A stretch of 64,000 nucleotides of DNA from Carettochelys insculpta (taxonomy: Eukaryota > Chordata > Testudines > Carettochelyidae), in the NCBI RefSeq assembly GCF_033958435.1, contig NC_134137.1, positions 173,923,501-173,987,500 on the forward strand, given 5' to 3'. Shown here one piece after another: positions 12,301 through 20,430 of this stretch. Each line of letters begins with the position of its first letter. The first letter of the stretch is position 1. Made by a program: the position numbers and the translations under genes. The notes below the pieces were generated by a model. It worked only from the letters and a program-made list of their open reading frames with translations, searched no databases and was not told the DNA's origin.

Positions 12301-12564
12301 TGTAGAGGATTCTTTAGATGGGGTTGGGTGTGGTTTTGCAAAGATCTGGTTAGACTGTGCTGGCCTAAATACAAAAGCTGTATTTGACTGTAGGAGAGAA
12401 CCTGCCAGGGATTGTCCTTCAGGGAATGCTTGTGGGTCTTTGCCCATCAAGAAAGGTCCAGGTCCTGACTGCGCCTGCATCACACGCTGTGACCCTCTAC
12501 GCAGTATCTTCCTGTGTCTTTGCTTGCTGGAGGAAGATGTCCAACAGCCTTGGGATTTGCTCAT
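188..12564 (-). CDS. MX1: Mx dynamin-like GTPase, downstream tandem copy (Mx-D), 5' part only; coding join 12112-12564, 4220-4412, 188-325
   Basis: Interferon-induced large GTPase of the dynamin superfamily, a cytoplasmic or nuclear antiviral effector that self-assembles on viral nucleocapsids (family knowledge). Seen here are three coding exons with canonical minus-strand splice sites and matching phases (0, 1, 1). They give about 261 residues: a 151-residue N-terminal extension if translation starts at the ATG at 12564, then the bundle-signalling helix ([20 protein letters not shown]), the P-loop GDQSSGKSS and the LPRGSG signature. The remaining GTPase, stalk and GED exons must lie beyond the left edge. 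No stop or frameshift is seen, so nothing marks it as a pseudogene. It is a paralogue of the complete Mx at 30.4-60.3 kb. The start is uncertain: an alternative in-frame ATG gives the start MQAQSG further in. Confidence 0.9.
326..1659. other. Mx-D intron sequence, no gene
   Basis: The first 270 bases and the stretch at about 880-1150 can be aligned by eye with the matching intron of Mx-U (55056-55370), so this is ancestral intron. Short proline- or glycine-rich frames at 1231-1728 follow simple (GGT)n sequence near 1530-1550 and look non-coding. Confidence 0.6.
1660..2445 (+). mobile_element. CR1-type LINE, 3' end fragment
   Basis: The first half reads in broken frames like the end of CR1 ORF2 ([20 protein letters not shown], then a Y-K-S-M-L-Y-G segment). 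The second half carries the conserved CR1 3' segment, with a 'CTGACCCAATAGGGCCATTC' run and an ending TTATGTTCT typical of CR1 tails. It is 5'-truncated with stops and frameshifts, and is inserted in the Mx-D intron between coding exons 2 and 3, antisense to the gene. Confidence 0.75.
2446..4219. other. Mx-D intron remainder, no gene
   Basis: AT-rich intron sequence downstream of the CR1 fragment. A short segment at 2995-3060 (CTAGTCTGGCACCCTCAGGA) resembles the end of the foldback repeat at 4749-5065. I see no exon-like open frame bounded by splice sites. Confidence 0.5.
4220..4412 (-). CDS. MX1: Mx-D coding exon 2 (bundle-signalling helix, P-loop)
   Basis: 193 bp, minus strand, acceptor TTTTAGCAG and donor GTAAGAAT. 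It encodes [20 protein letters not shown] through [24 protein letters not shown], including the G1/P-loop lysine and serine needed for GTP and magnesium binding. Only two residues differ from the 193-bp exon at 55379-55571, about 94% identity at the DNA level by eye, mostly silent changes. This indicates strong purifying selection or gene conversion. Confidence 0.95.
4749..5065. repeat. Foldback MITE-like repeat
   Basis: It begins TTGAACCTCTCTAAT and ends ATTAGAGGGGTTCAA, so the termini are imperfect inverted repeats about 15 bases long. Internal CTCTTGTCTGGCAAC and CTCTCGTCTGGCACC motifs repeat. Related ends occur near 3000 and 42660-42715. The class is not clear; no convincing target duplication was seen. 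Confidence 0.5.
5862..7559 (+). pseudogene. Harbinger-encoded Myb/SANT-like DNA-binding protein (copy 1), frameshifted
   Basis: Partner protein of PIF/Harbinger transposases, which bind element ends and help nuclear import of the transposase (family knowledge). The start [20 protein letters not shown] reads in one frame and shifts by one near 6110-6125. The trihelix-like segment continues as [20 protein letters not shown], then [20 protein letters not shown] and [11 protein letters not shown]. An acidic or arginine-rich stretch (GAG repeats near 6500-6530) follows, then a probable intron to about 6986, and a C-terminal coiled-coil-like part ([20 protein letters not shown], ending near [11 protein letters not shown]). 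The other copy is broken at a different place. Confidence 0.7.
7949..9322 (-). pseudogene. Harbinger transposase, DDE_Tnp_4/HARBI1 type (copy 1)
   Basis: Cut-and-paste transposase. Read on the minus strand from the ATG at 9322 ([13 protein letters not shown]). A one-base loss soon after brings a stop, and at least two further frame changes precede the helical part [20 protein letters not shown] short intron is plausible at 8705-8841 (GTAAGAGG donor, CCTGCAG acceptor), matching an intron in copy 2. The main exon 7949-8704 is open and keeps the catalytic triad: ALDGTHIPI (D1), [13 protein letters not shown] (D2), [13 protein letters not shown] (E). The 5' part is dead, so it cannot make full-length transposase as it stands. 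Confidence 0.8.
9909..10200. repeat. Degraded MITE with internal hairpin
   Basis: It begins with CTATGTCTAGACTGCAG, similar to MITE ends elsewhere in the window, and has several CTGTCAACA/TTGTTGACAG-like motifs. A near-perfect inverted repeat at 10137-10198 has arms AACTGTCAGCAAAA and TTTTGCTGACAGTT plus an inner ATACACAAATTGC stem. The outer ends are not clear. It lies between the Harbinger element and ancestral Mx-D intron. Confidence 0.45.
10380..11640. other. Ancestral Mx intron, aligned with 55676-57010
   Basis: The stretch from CTTCTGTAGTATTCTTGACAC onward can be matched by eye to 55692 onward in Mx-U, including shared motifs around 10560, 10680 and 11280 (TTTTTGATCCCC). It marks the right edge of the roughly 5.9 kb of repeats that enlarged this intron in Mx-D. 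No gene is seen. Confidence 0.65.
11655..11855 (+). repeat. Penelope-like 3' tail with inverted repeat
   Basis: Two inverted arms (AGCACCTGAAAGACTAAC and GTTAGTCTTTCAGGGGCT) flank an AT-rich centre. The second arm is followed by GATACAGACTAACATGGCTA and CCCCTCTGA. This matches the end of the element at 55797-55995 and common turtle and crocodile Penelope-type tails. It lies in the Mx-D first coding intron. Confidence 0.55.
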
Positions 12565-12617
12565 TAACTGTCACCACAAAGAAAAAAGTCTGGTCCAGCA
12601 ACTCTTCTGTACTGCTC
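12112..12617 (-). CDS. MX1: Mx-D coding exon 1 (N-terminal extension, about four 12-residue repeats); coding from 12564
   Basis: Acceptor CATTTCAG before 12617 and donor GTAAGTCAG after 12112. The first ATG in the open frame is at 12564 (MSKSQGCW), leaving 53 nt of untranslated exon. The extension is proline-, serine- and glutamine-rich, with about four degenerate 12-residue units ([46 protein letters not shown]), then a charged helix-like stretch ([12 protein letters not shown]) into QQNK at the splice. It is homologous to 57641-58359 but shorter and strongly diverged; the ATG usage also differs. Confidence 0.82.
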
Positions 12618-15600
12618 CTGAAATGAGAGAGGGTCTTGAGCCAACTCAGCTCTGCGATGTACAAAATCAGAACAATATTGTTATTAGTTGAGCCAGATCT
12701 CTGCTGAACCTAGATGGTTTAATTCTTTTCAAACGAATGGAGCTGTGTAAGTTTGTACCAGTGGAGATTCTGACCTTTTCATTCCTGGGGGAGGGAATTC
12801 TCTTCCAAAAATTAAAAGTTCTGCACATTGTATTTGTCAAACCAGCACTACATAATCACACCAGTTTAATAATTTTTGTAATTTCTTTCAAAATACCTGT
12901 TACAGACGTCCCTTCTGACAATAGAGACAACACAAAAGATTCCTCAAGAAGTAGGGAGTTAAAGAGACACCTGCACCCCCATGGATCCTCACTGCAGGAT
13001 CAAAGTATAAGTTACCCTTAAGCTGGTAGGACAGATGGGGTGAAAGGAAGAGAGGGTATTAGATGAGAGACTGAATTAGCTTAGTGGGGTCTGTCCCTGT
13101 CTCTTCTCCAAGGAGCACCCTCACCTCTCCCTGAGGCCAAACGGATCCCAAAACTTGTAGCTGCTTTGACCCCAGCTTTTGGCTCCTCCTTCCTCAGGAT
13201 TCTTGCCCCAGAGACTGTTCTACCTCACTGCAGGAGCTTCTTCCACACTCTGCCCTCTCAGAGCACATCCCTGTGGCCTAGCCTTTCCCTTGTGTAGCCA
13301 ACCAGGCTCAGGTTCCCCAGAAACGAGGCTGCACCCAGAAGGCGAGCGCTATATTTGGTTTATTGAAAGCGCATGACACCCGCGACGGGAGCCCCGGAGA
13401 CGCCGCAGTCACCAGTGGGGGAAAACCCGACACATCGGAGCTTCGCTCGGGGAGAGGCTCTGTAACAGGCCTCCTAACACTAGCTGATAAAGCTGAACTC
13501 ATTAACATAAGATTGCCTAAAACTGCCTATGCATTTCTTATCACTATCTCTTGTGGCCTACTGCCAGCGTAGCCTTGAAGTCTTGGCAAGCGCGCCTTGT
13601 TCTGCAATAGTTCCCATGGCAGTTAGTTTGCAGCTTTCACCTTGCACAGACTGGTCTGTTTAGATTCTCCTGAGGATTCACAGAGGGGTCAGACCGGACT
13701 CTCGACCGTTACAATGTCTTCTCGCACCCTACACCTTGGGACTGACTCCCTTTCTCCTCCCACTGGCTTCCCCAGGCTGCATCCTCCCAGAGGATTACTC
13801 CTCTTCTCACACGTACCTTGCTGTCCTGTGCTCCCTCACTCCTCTGACTGATCCTTTCCCTGCCTGCCCCACTCCCAGAGGCCCTAGTGCTGTGGAGGAA
13901 ACCAACCATGGGAGAACCCCAGCTGCTGGAGGAGGGGACCTGCCTGTGTGTCACAGAAGGTAAGAGCTGACTGGGACTGGAGATGTCCTGTGAACAGACT
14001 GCCAGTGTGACACTCAAGCAGGGAGAGCTGAGGCAGTTGCCCCTCCATTGTCCCTAAATGGTGTCCCTGGCCAGGGCTTTCTGGGGTTTCCCCATAGCTG
14101 CTCAGGGCAGTCCCCTGCCTCTGCAGAGTGCACATAGCAGCAGGGACAAGGGTGAGAGCTGGTCGTACCTCCCAATGGGAAGCACAAGTCACTGGCTCCT
14201 TTGGGGGAGGGATCACCCTGCCACCCTCCTTTCTTCTGAGACACCGACTCGGTGGGCAAGCTTCACCCAACTCTAATAAAGCACAAGGGCTGGGCCAGCA
14301 CCAGGAACACCTCTGGGCCCTGTCCCTCTGCCTCAGAACCTTTGGCTCTAAACCCATGGGCAGAGACTGGGGGAGGGCTAGGGGTCTTGTCCCCCACCAA
14401 ACCATATTCTGGTCCTCGTGTGGGCAGCAGGAGATTCGTGCTGGCTGCAAAACGCCCTGTGTGTGTGAAGCACCTGAAGCCCCAACACACAAGCTCCAGT
14501 GCTCCTGCCTCGCCTGCCCACCTGTGCAAGCCAGCAGGGCACAGAGCCTGCCGGAGGCCCAGGGCTGCAGCTATGGCTAAGTCTACACAAGCCAAGTTCT
14601 TGTATCCTGGGCCATGAGTCCTTGGGGCTGGGGACTCTATCCTCCAGCAGCACTTCTGCCGCTGCTAGCACCCCCTTGCCTCCCTGGGGCACGCCCATGA
14701 GAAGGCTGCTGCTCCAGGAAGCCCAGCAGGGGCAGAGACTCCCCAGTCCTGGCAGTGAGGCAAGAGGTGAGGCCTCAGGGCCTAGAAGAGAGACGTCACC
14801 CTAGCTACCAGGACATCATCCCTGGGTGGGGTACACAGAGAGCATCACCCCCAAATATTTTGTAGGCAGGGAGTACTAGGGAGTCCAGATATCACACAGC
14901 ATCCTTGGGTTAGGTGGCTCATGGAGGCCACCCCTTAAGATGAGAGGGCAGGTACCGGTGGAGGTGTCATTCTCCAATAAGGAGCACCATGGGAGGTTTC
15001 ACTCACCCCAAAGGGGAACAAGGACTGCTGAGGATATCACTCACAGATGGGGGAAGGGGGGAGCGAGAGATTCTCCCCCTGCCACAGGAAGGGAAGGGGA
15101 GCAGGGGTTGGGGGTCCAGGAGGGGATCATCTTGCTTTGCATCCCCCTACTCTGCACCGCCTCCCAGTTGCCTGGCAGGGGGTATCCCCCCCCCCATGCA
15201 GCGGGCAGGTGGAGCAGTCCGAGTTGGGGGGTGGGGGTGGAATTTGCACTTTGTGTCTTGCCCCTTACCTAGTGATCAAAGTGGAGTTTGTCTATGCAGG
15301 ATGGTCCTCAGGGAGGGGTGTGTGCTTGTGGTGGGGGCTATTGAGCCCTCCCGAGAGGGTGGGAGGCAGCATTTTAGGGAAATCCCAGCAGGCAGTACAT
15401 GGCAGGGCACTCGCTCAGCCCTCCCTCGGTTAGGAGGTGCGGGACCGTGTGCGTGTGCGTGTGTGTGTGTCGGGGGAGGATATGTCTGTAAGTCCCTCCC
15501 TCAAGCAGGTGGTACAAGATCCAGGGGTGGACCCCTTACTGAGGGCTCCCTGGGGGAGGGTACTGGACCCTGGGGGTTTCCCTAAGGAGTGCAGGGTTCT

Positions 15601-16586
15601 GTCAGGCTGTCCTGAGAGCAGGGGCCTGGCATCCTGCAGGTTCCCTGTGGACAGATGCAGGGAGAGTGTCCTCGGACAGTGTGTGTTGGTACCACTGGTC
15701 CTTTCCTGGGGTAGGGGGTCCCGAAGGGTGTGTGTAGGCGGGGGGGGGATACGTTGATCCCTCCCTTGAAGGAGGAGGCGCAGGGCCTGCTTATCAGTTC
15801 CTTCCCTGGGTGGACAGGATCTGTGGGGGTCTCCTTTGGGGTGTGGATGAGTTTGTAGGACTGCAGCCTTTGGGGGGTTTTCTATGGTGTTGTGAGAAGC
15901 ATAATCTCTGGGAGTGAGGTGTGACCTGTCAATCTGTCCTTGGGGCAGGAGGGTCCTTTGGTCTCTTCCAGGGTCGGGGTGCAGGCTCTAGGGAAGTCCA
16001 TATAGCGTGCAGGGAGGGGACCCCTTCCCTCCTTGGAGCAGGGAGTATGAGTGGGTTCCCTTATGCAAGTACAGGATGTTTGTCAATTAGTAAATCCAGA
16101 AGTTAAACCTATACCCACTATTAGTGGTGAGAAAGTCCCCTTAGTCCCTCTCCCCCGAAATACAGACCACAAACTATGCCTCTGTCAAAACCACTCCCTT
16201 TTGTTGTACAGCAGGCAGCCTCTCAGGAAATGAAAGTCAGACCAGACAGTACTTACAGCACCCAAAGCTATTAGAGACAGACATCCTGGATAATCTTATC
16301 ATTTAAAAAAAAAAAAAAAAGCATCACCATTTAGCAATTTAAGGCTTTGGCTCCCAAGCACATCTTCATAAAGAGATATGAGACTTTGTATCCTAGGACC
16401 TTATGATAGAAATAATGATACTTTTATGGGAAAAAGCTTATGTTCATTAACTCATTTATTTCTCTCATTTCAGATTTCCTTGCAGTTTCTGCCACCCTAC
16501 ACACATTTAGCTACAAAAAGAAATGAATTACAGACACACAAACTTTTAAATCGTTACTGAAAAGAGGAGAAGGAAAAAGGCTTACC
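12618..16586. other. Mx-D 5'UTR intron; no gene recognised
   Basis: It joins the 5'UTR exon to coding exon 1. Parts near each end match the Mx-U intron. The middle has a block at 13320-13700 whose composition suggests an old LTR fragment, and a G-rich degenerate repeat region at about 14800-16060 with recurring GGGGTAC, CCCTGGGG and TCCCTCC words plus a (GT)n run near 15455. A 17-base poly-A is at 16304-16320. Long frames in either strand here overlap each other and lack exon signals. Confidence 0.5.
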
Positions 16587-16650
16587 TGTGCAGTGCTCAG
16601 TCCAAGGAAACTAACACAGATTATCTTTGTGCTTTGCTTTGTCACTAGCT
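16587..16650 (-). other. MX1: Mx-D 5'UTR exon (approximate start)
   Basis: The minus-strand donor GTAAGCC follows GGACTGAGCACTGCACAG, and the same arrangement is seen in Mx-U (GGACTGAATATGAGGCAG then GTAGGAC at 60159). The position just below the ISRE block and the homology to Mx-U support a first non-coding exon. The transcription start is not determined. Confidence 0.6.
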
Positions 16651-16745
16651 CCACCCACAGTACATGACAGCACATAAGAGAAATGAAACTAGCTCCCAAA
16701 GCAACCTATTGGGAACACTATTGTGAATGGATTTCACACTGCAAT
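16640..16745 (-). promoter_or_regulatory. Mx-D proximal promoter block with ISRE
   Basis: It contains GAAATGAAACT at 16680-16690, the single-spaced GAAA-N-GAAAC form of interferon-stimulated response element known from vertebrate Mx promoters. It is preceded by CTCCACCCAC and followed by TGAATGGATTTCACA. The same three-part block occurs twice in the Mx-U promoter, so this is a homologous interferon-responsive promoter. There is no clear TATA box. Confidence 0.75.
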
Positions 16746-16747
16746 AG

Positions 16748-17362
16748 AAACAGAAAACAGCAGTCATGTAGCACTTTCAAAACTAACAAAATAAAATATT
16801 AGGTGATGAGCTTTCATGGGACAGACCCACTGCTTCAGATCATAGCCTTACCAGAACAGACTCAACATATAAAGCACAGAGATCAAAAAATGGTTATCAA
16901 GGTTGGCAAATCTGAAGAGCAGAGGGGTGGCGAGGCGGGAAGCTGAGTTAGATAAAACATCAAAGTATGTAAAAGAGTCCTCATAATGGGTCAGGTAATT
17001 GCCGTCCCTGTTCAAACTACGTCTAAAAGTGTCAGGTTTGAATATGAATGTTAGTTCTAAGTATTCCCTCTGTAGAGGGTTGTTAAAGTCCCTTTTCAGT
17101 AGAACAAAAACTCTCAAGTCTTTAACAGAATGGCCCACTCCATAAAAGTGCTGGCTGACAGGTTTGTGTATTTGGAGTTTTTTGATATCTGCTCTATGTC
17201 CATTCATTCTTTGTTGAAGAGTGTTTGCTGTCTTTCCTATATACGTACTGTGTGTGCATTGTTGGCACATGATGGCATATATGATGTTAGATGAGGAACA
17301 GAAACACCGCAGTAGGTTTTCTTTGATACTTTTGTCACTACCTGCATCCACATTCTCTGACA
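16748..17362 (-). mobile_element. Penelope-like retroelement fragment inserted in the Mx-D promoter
   Basis: Read on the minus strand: the end of a Penelope-like ORF with a GIY-YIG endonuclease domain, then a 3' tail with CCCATGAAAGCTCATCACC and AAAGTGCTACATGACTGC, the usual turtle Penelope tail. The 5' end is truncated. It separates two ISRE blocks that are only 120 bp apart in Mx-U but 693 bp apart here. Confidence 0.75.
16924..17362 (-). pseudogene. GIY-YIG endonuclease domain of a Penelope-like element, truncated
   Basis: The open frame on the minus strand contains NIIYAIMCQQC, then YIGKTANTLQQRMNGHRADI, the GIY-YIG core (here I-Y and Y-I-G with the downstream R and H). The PVSQHFYGVGHSVKDLRV and REYLELTFIF segments typical of the Penelope C-terminus follow. 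The reverse transcriptase that normally precedes it is absent, so it is a fragment. The domain nicks DNA for target-primed insertion in this family. Confidence 0.75.
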
Positions 17363-17430
17363 GCAACCAGGGGAAATGAAACTAACTTGCAAGAGCATCC
17401 TCAGCATCACTGTAAATTAGTTTCAGAATA
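17363..17430 (-). promoter_or_regulatory. Mx-D distal promoter block with second ISRE
   Basis: GAAATGAAACT at 17373-17383, followed by ATCACTGTAAATTAGTTTCA, matches the distal block of Mx-U (60396-60465) better than the proximal one. It is cut off from the proximal block by the Penelope insertion, which also removed the CTCCACCC part. Confidence 0.7.
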
Positions 17431-17820
17431 GGTTGCGTCATATCCCTCCCACAGCTTAAAATCTACAGAGCTTTCAAGGACAAGTGAGTCATGTGTCGAG
17501 CATCTGTGTTGTATTAACTCTAACCGTATTTGAACACATCATATGAATGCTGCTTACATTTATAGAAGGTTGCAGTTACTGATTTTTTCATGCAAAATAA
17601 CAGGGTCTAGTGCAGGGGGTTCTCAGTCTCACTCCCCTCTCCCCAGATAATGACTCAAGTCCCCACAAAAATCAAGATTAGATTTTTGACTGATTTAAAA
17701 TTGTGGTTTTTATGTACTTTTGAGATTTGAGCCTTTAGAGTTCACACATACATTTGTCTCTTTAACCATAAGAGACTGGAAACCAATTTTCAAAGGATTT
17801 TCTGAGGTTCCTGACTCCAG

Positions 17821-18458
17821 GGGCGCATCTACACTAGCCGGCTACTTCGAAGTAGCTGGCACAACATCGAAACAGATGTTAGGCGGCGAGACATTGAAAC
17901 TGCTATTCCCATCTAAAGATGGGAACAGCGCCCTACTTCAACGTTCGACGTCGAAGTAGGGCACGTGTAGACAATCCGTGTCCCGCTCCTTCAAAATAGC
18001 GGGGTCCTCCATGGTGGCCATCAGCTGAGGGGTCGAGAGATGCTCTCTCCAGCCCCTGTGGGGCTCTATGGTCACCACGTGCAGCAGCCCTTAGCCCAGG
18101 GCTGCTGCTGCTGCTGCTGCAGCTGCGGTCCATGCTGCGTGCACAGGGTCTGCAACCAGTTGTTGGCTCTGTGGATCTCGTGCTGTGCAGGGTGAGTGTG
18201 TCTGGGAGGGGCCCTTTAAGGGAGTGGCTTGAGGCTTTGCTGGCCCCTTATTTTGACGGGGAGCACTTGTGTGTGTGGACACTCCACATTTCCTTCCGGG
18301 GTGGCTCCTTTCGGTGTTCTCCGTCGCTACTTCGATGTTGAACGTTGATGGCACCAGCCCTGGAGGACATGTAGATGATACGCATTGAAGTAGCCTATTT
18401 CGATGTTCTTAGGGCATAATAGGCTACTTCAACAATGTGTGCTAGTGTAGACGTAGCC
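17821..18458. mobile_element. Harbinger deletion derivative (non-autonomous, 638 bp)
   Basis: The ends GGGCGCATCTACACTAG and CTAGTGTAGACGTAGCC pair as inverted repeats, with a CAG direct repeat at 17818-17820 and 18459-18461. The left part matches the left 300 bp of the 5570-9649 element (GGCGGCGAGAC, GTCGAAGTAGGGC). The right part matches its right end, including a CTG run and GGGAGGGGCCCTTTAAGGGA. The whole coding middle is missing, so it is an internally deleted copy that would need a transposase in trans. Confidence 0.85.
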
Positions 18459-18461
18459 CAG

Positions 18462-19690
18462 GAGTTGGGCTTCTGAGAAAGACTACAAATATCACAGAGG
18501 GTCATAATAAAAGCATGAGAGGTGGCATCACTGCTGCAGCAAGGCTATGGCACGAACAACCCACAAAAAAAAGACACCATCCCCCAATGTCAATTTCTGA
18601 CCCAGTTAAAACACACACACACACACACACCCCTTAGTGCCCACACTGCACATTCAAAAATCATTTTCCTCAACAATCCTACTCAGTCTCCCCAAACACA
18701 AACTTGAGCTTACTTCTCACAATCCTCTGCCACTTCAGCCCCTTGATTCCTTCCTCCTGGTACTTCACGGTCTAGAGCTGTTGTCTTCTCGCCGTGCAGT
18801 GTTCCTAGCTCAAGGTTCCATTGCTACTTCCCCTTACTCCCACCCAGAGCCCTGGGCCACCTCTCTGCTTTGCACACTCTTACCAGGCTCCCCACCCAAA
18901 GTCTTTTTTTCTTCTTCAGGTTAATCTCCCACTGAGGGTCCCCAGCACCAGAGGTCCCAGTTCATTCCCTCTCTTAGATGCAAAAGTATCATTATTAGGG
19001 CTGGGTGAGTGTCACAGGGTTGGCATGCCCACCCCTCGCCAGAGGCACACCATGTGCTCCAAGGTCTTGCAGATGGTGCCCAGCCCTGTATTACTCACTA
19101 GTCTGGGTCCTTGGGCACACTCTCAGCTACCCAGGCAAGCAGGCAACCAGACTCAAGAACAACACCCTCCTCTTGCAGGGCAGTGCATGCTAGCAGCCAA
19201 GCGTCACTAACAATGCCCTCCTTACATAGGCAGGCTGCCTAGTGGCCAGAGTCAGTGACACAGGTTCACCACCTTGAGAGGCTGTGGCCAGGGGAGGGAA
19301 GGAGAACCCAGACCCACCCTGTCCACCAGATTGCAACCCAAGGCCATCTCTACCAATACACACGAGCGCAGCAGGTGTACCAGCAAAACAAACCCAGCTG
19401 TTTCAGTAAAGCTACCAGTCTCCACAAAACTCCCCTGGGTTACTTCCTACACAGCCCTCTTAGCACTGGGCTCACTGTGTCTACCCTGTCAGCAGTTTCC
19501 CAGCTGGGGCATCTTCTTGTAGCCAGACAAAGTCTCCCCCTTACAAGCCAGCTTGCTCGTTGCCCCCTCCCCCCACTGAGGAGCACACAGGGCACGGAAA
19601 CGGCTGCTGACAGCACAGTCTTTGATGCCCTCATTGAGGCCCAGATATGCTAACTTATCGTGACCCTGAGAAGCAGAAAGTACAGCTAGA
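18462..19690. other. Intergenic sequence, no gene
   Basis: A (CA)n run is at 18609-18630. The rest is mixed sequence with short overlapping frames, none with a recognisable domain. Confidence 0.5.
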
Positions 19691-19699
19691 AGGCTAACA

Positions 19700-20430
19700 G
19701 GCCAGACTGTCAACATGGGGGCGGGGGACCCTCAAGAAATCACCCCAGCTGGCATTGATCAATATGATGCACACACACAATCACCCAGAAGGGGACGTGC
19801 CCGCACAAAAGAATGTCCTGTACTCCTAAATTGCTTATCTCTTGTCTTACAAGTGCAAACTAAGTAGAAATGCCCTTGTAACAAACTGGTGTCACAAAGA
19901 CAGACCAGTATGATCTGGCACCATAGATAAGAAAGAGAATACATAACCCAAAAGGGGTATAAAAGATGGGTCCAGCAGAACTCTAACTTTGAGTGCATCT
20001 CCACCAACTACCTGCTGGTCGGGTCAGGTGATTGCCTCCCGAGGTCCACAGCTGGGGACGCCCAACCTCGTATTCGTCTTTCCACGGAATTGAGTGACCG
20101 ATCCGGCTTGGCTACGCTGGTATCGAGAGACGCAGAGAGGGTAAGATACACCCATGCTAGGTCTCTGACTTTTTTTTGTGCACAGCTAAAGAATTAGAGC
20201 TCTGTAACTAGTATCAAGATATCATTGTGTTAGATGGTAACAGATATCTTTGTATTGGATTGTAACGTAACTTGTTAACACCTGTACTTTGCTAGCATAT
20301 AAGAAGTAAACAATAGCCTTTTGTAACCCTACGCTTATAACTGTAGCTTAATAAACTTGTAACTAGTTAAGCTCTGAGCCTAACCATTTTGTTAACCCTT
20401 TTGTTACTGGAACACAGCCGGCACAACAAA
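19700..20430 (+). mobile_element. Possible solo LTR of an endogenous retrovirus
   Basis: It has an LTR-like order of signals on the plus strand: a TATA box (GGGGTATAAAAGATGG at about 19954), a GC-richer R-like stretch with TGGCTACGCTGGTATCGAGA, then TTAATAAACTTG as a polyadenylation signal near 20350. Plausible outer bases are TGTCAAC and GGCACAACA. No target duplication was confirmed, and no gag, pol or env frames are adjacent. Confidence 0.4.

Noticed and set aside
188..12564. Mx-D as a pseudogene
   Set aside because: All visible exons are open with consistent phases and usable splice sites; repeat insertions are confined to introns and the promoter spacer.
13709..14804. Overlapping frames of 100-200 codons on both strands
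   Set aside because: Located in the Mx-D 5'UTR intron; composition is GC-rich without recognisable domains, and opposite-strand frames are equally long.
14940..15757. Glycine-rich frames up to 198 codons
   Set aside because: They follow a degenerate G-rich repeat region; low complexity and no family resemblance.
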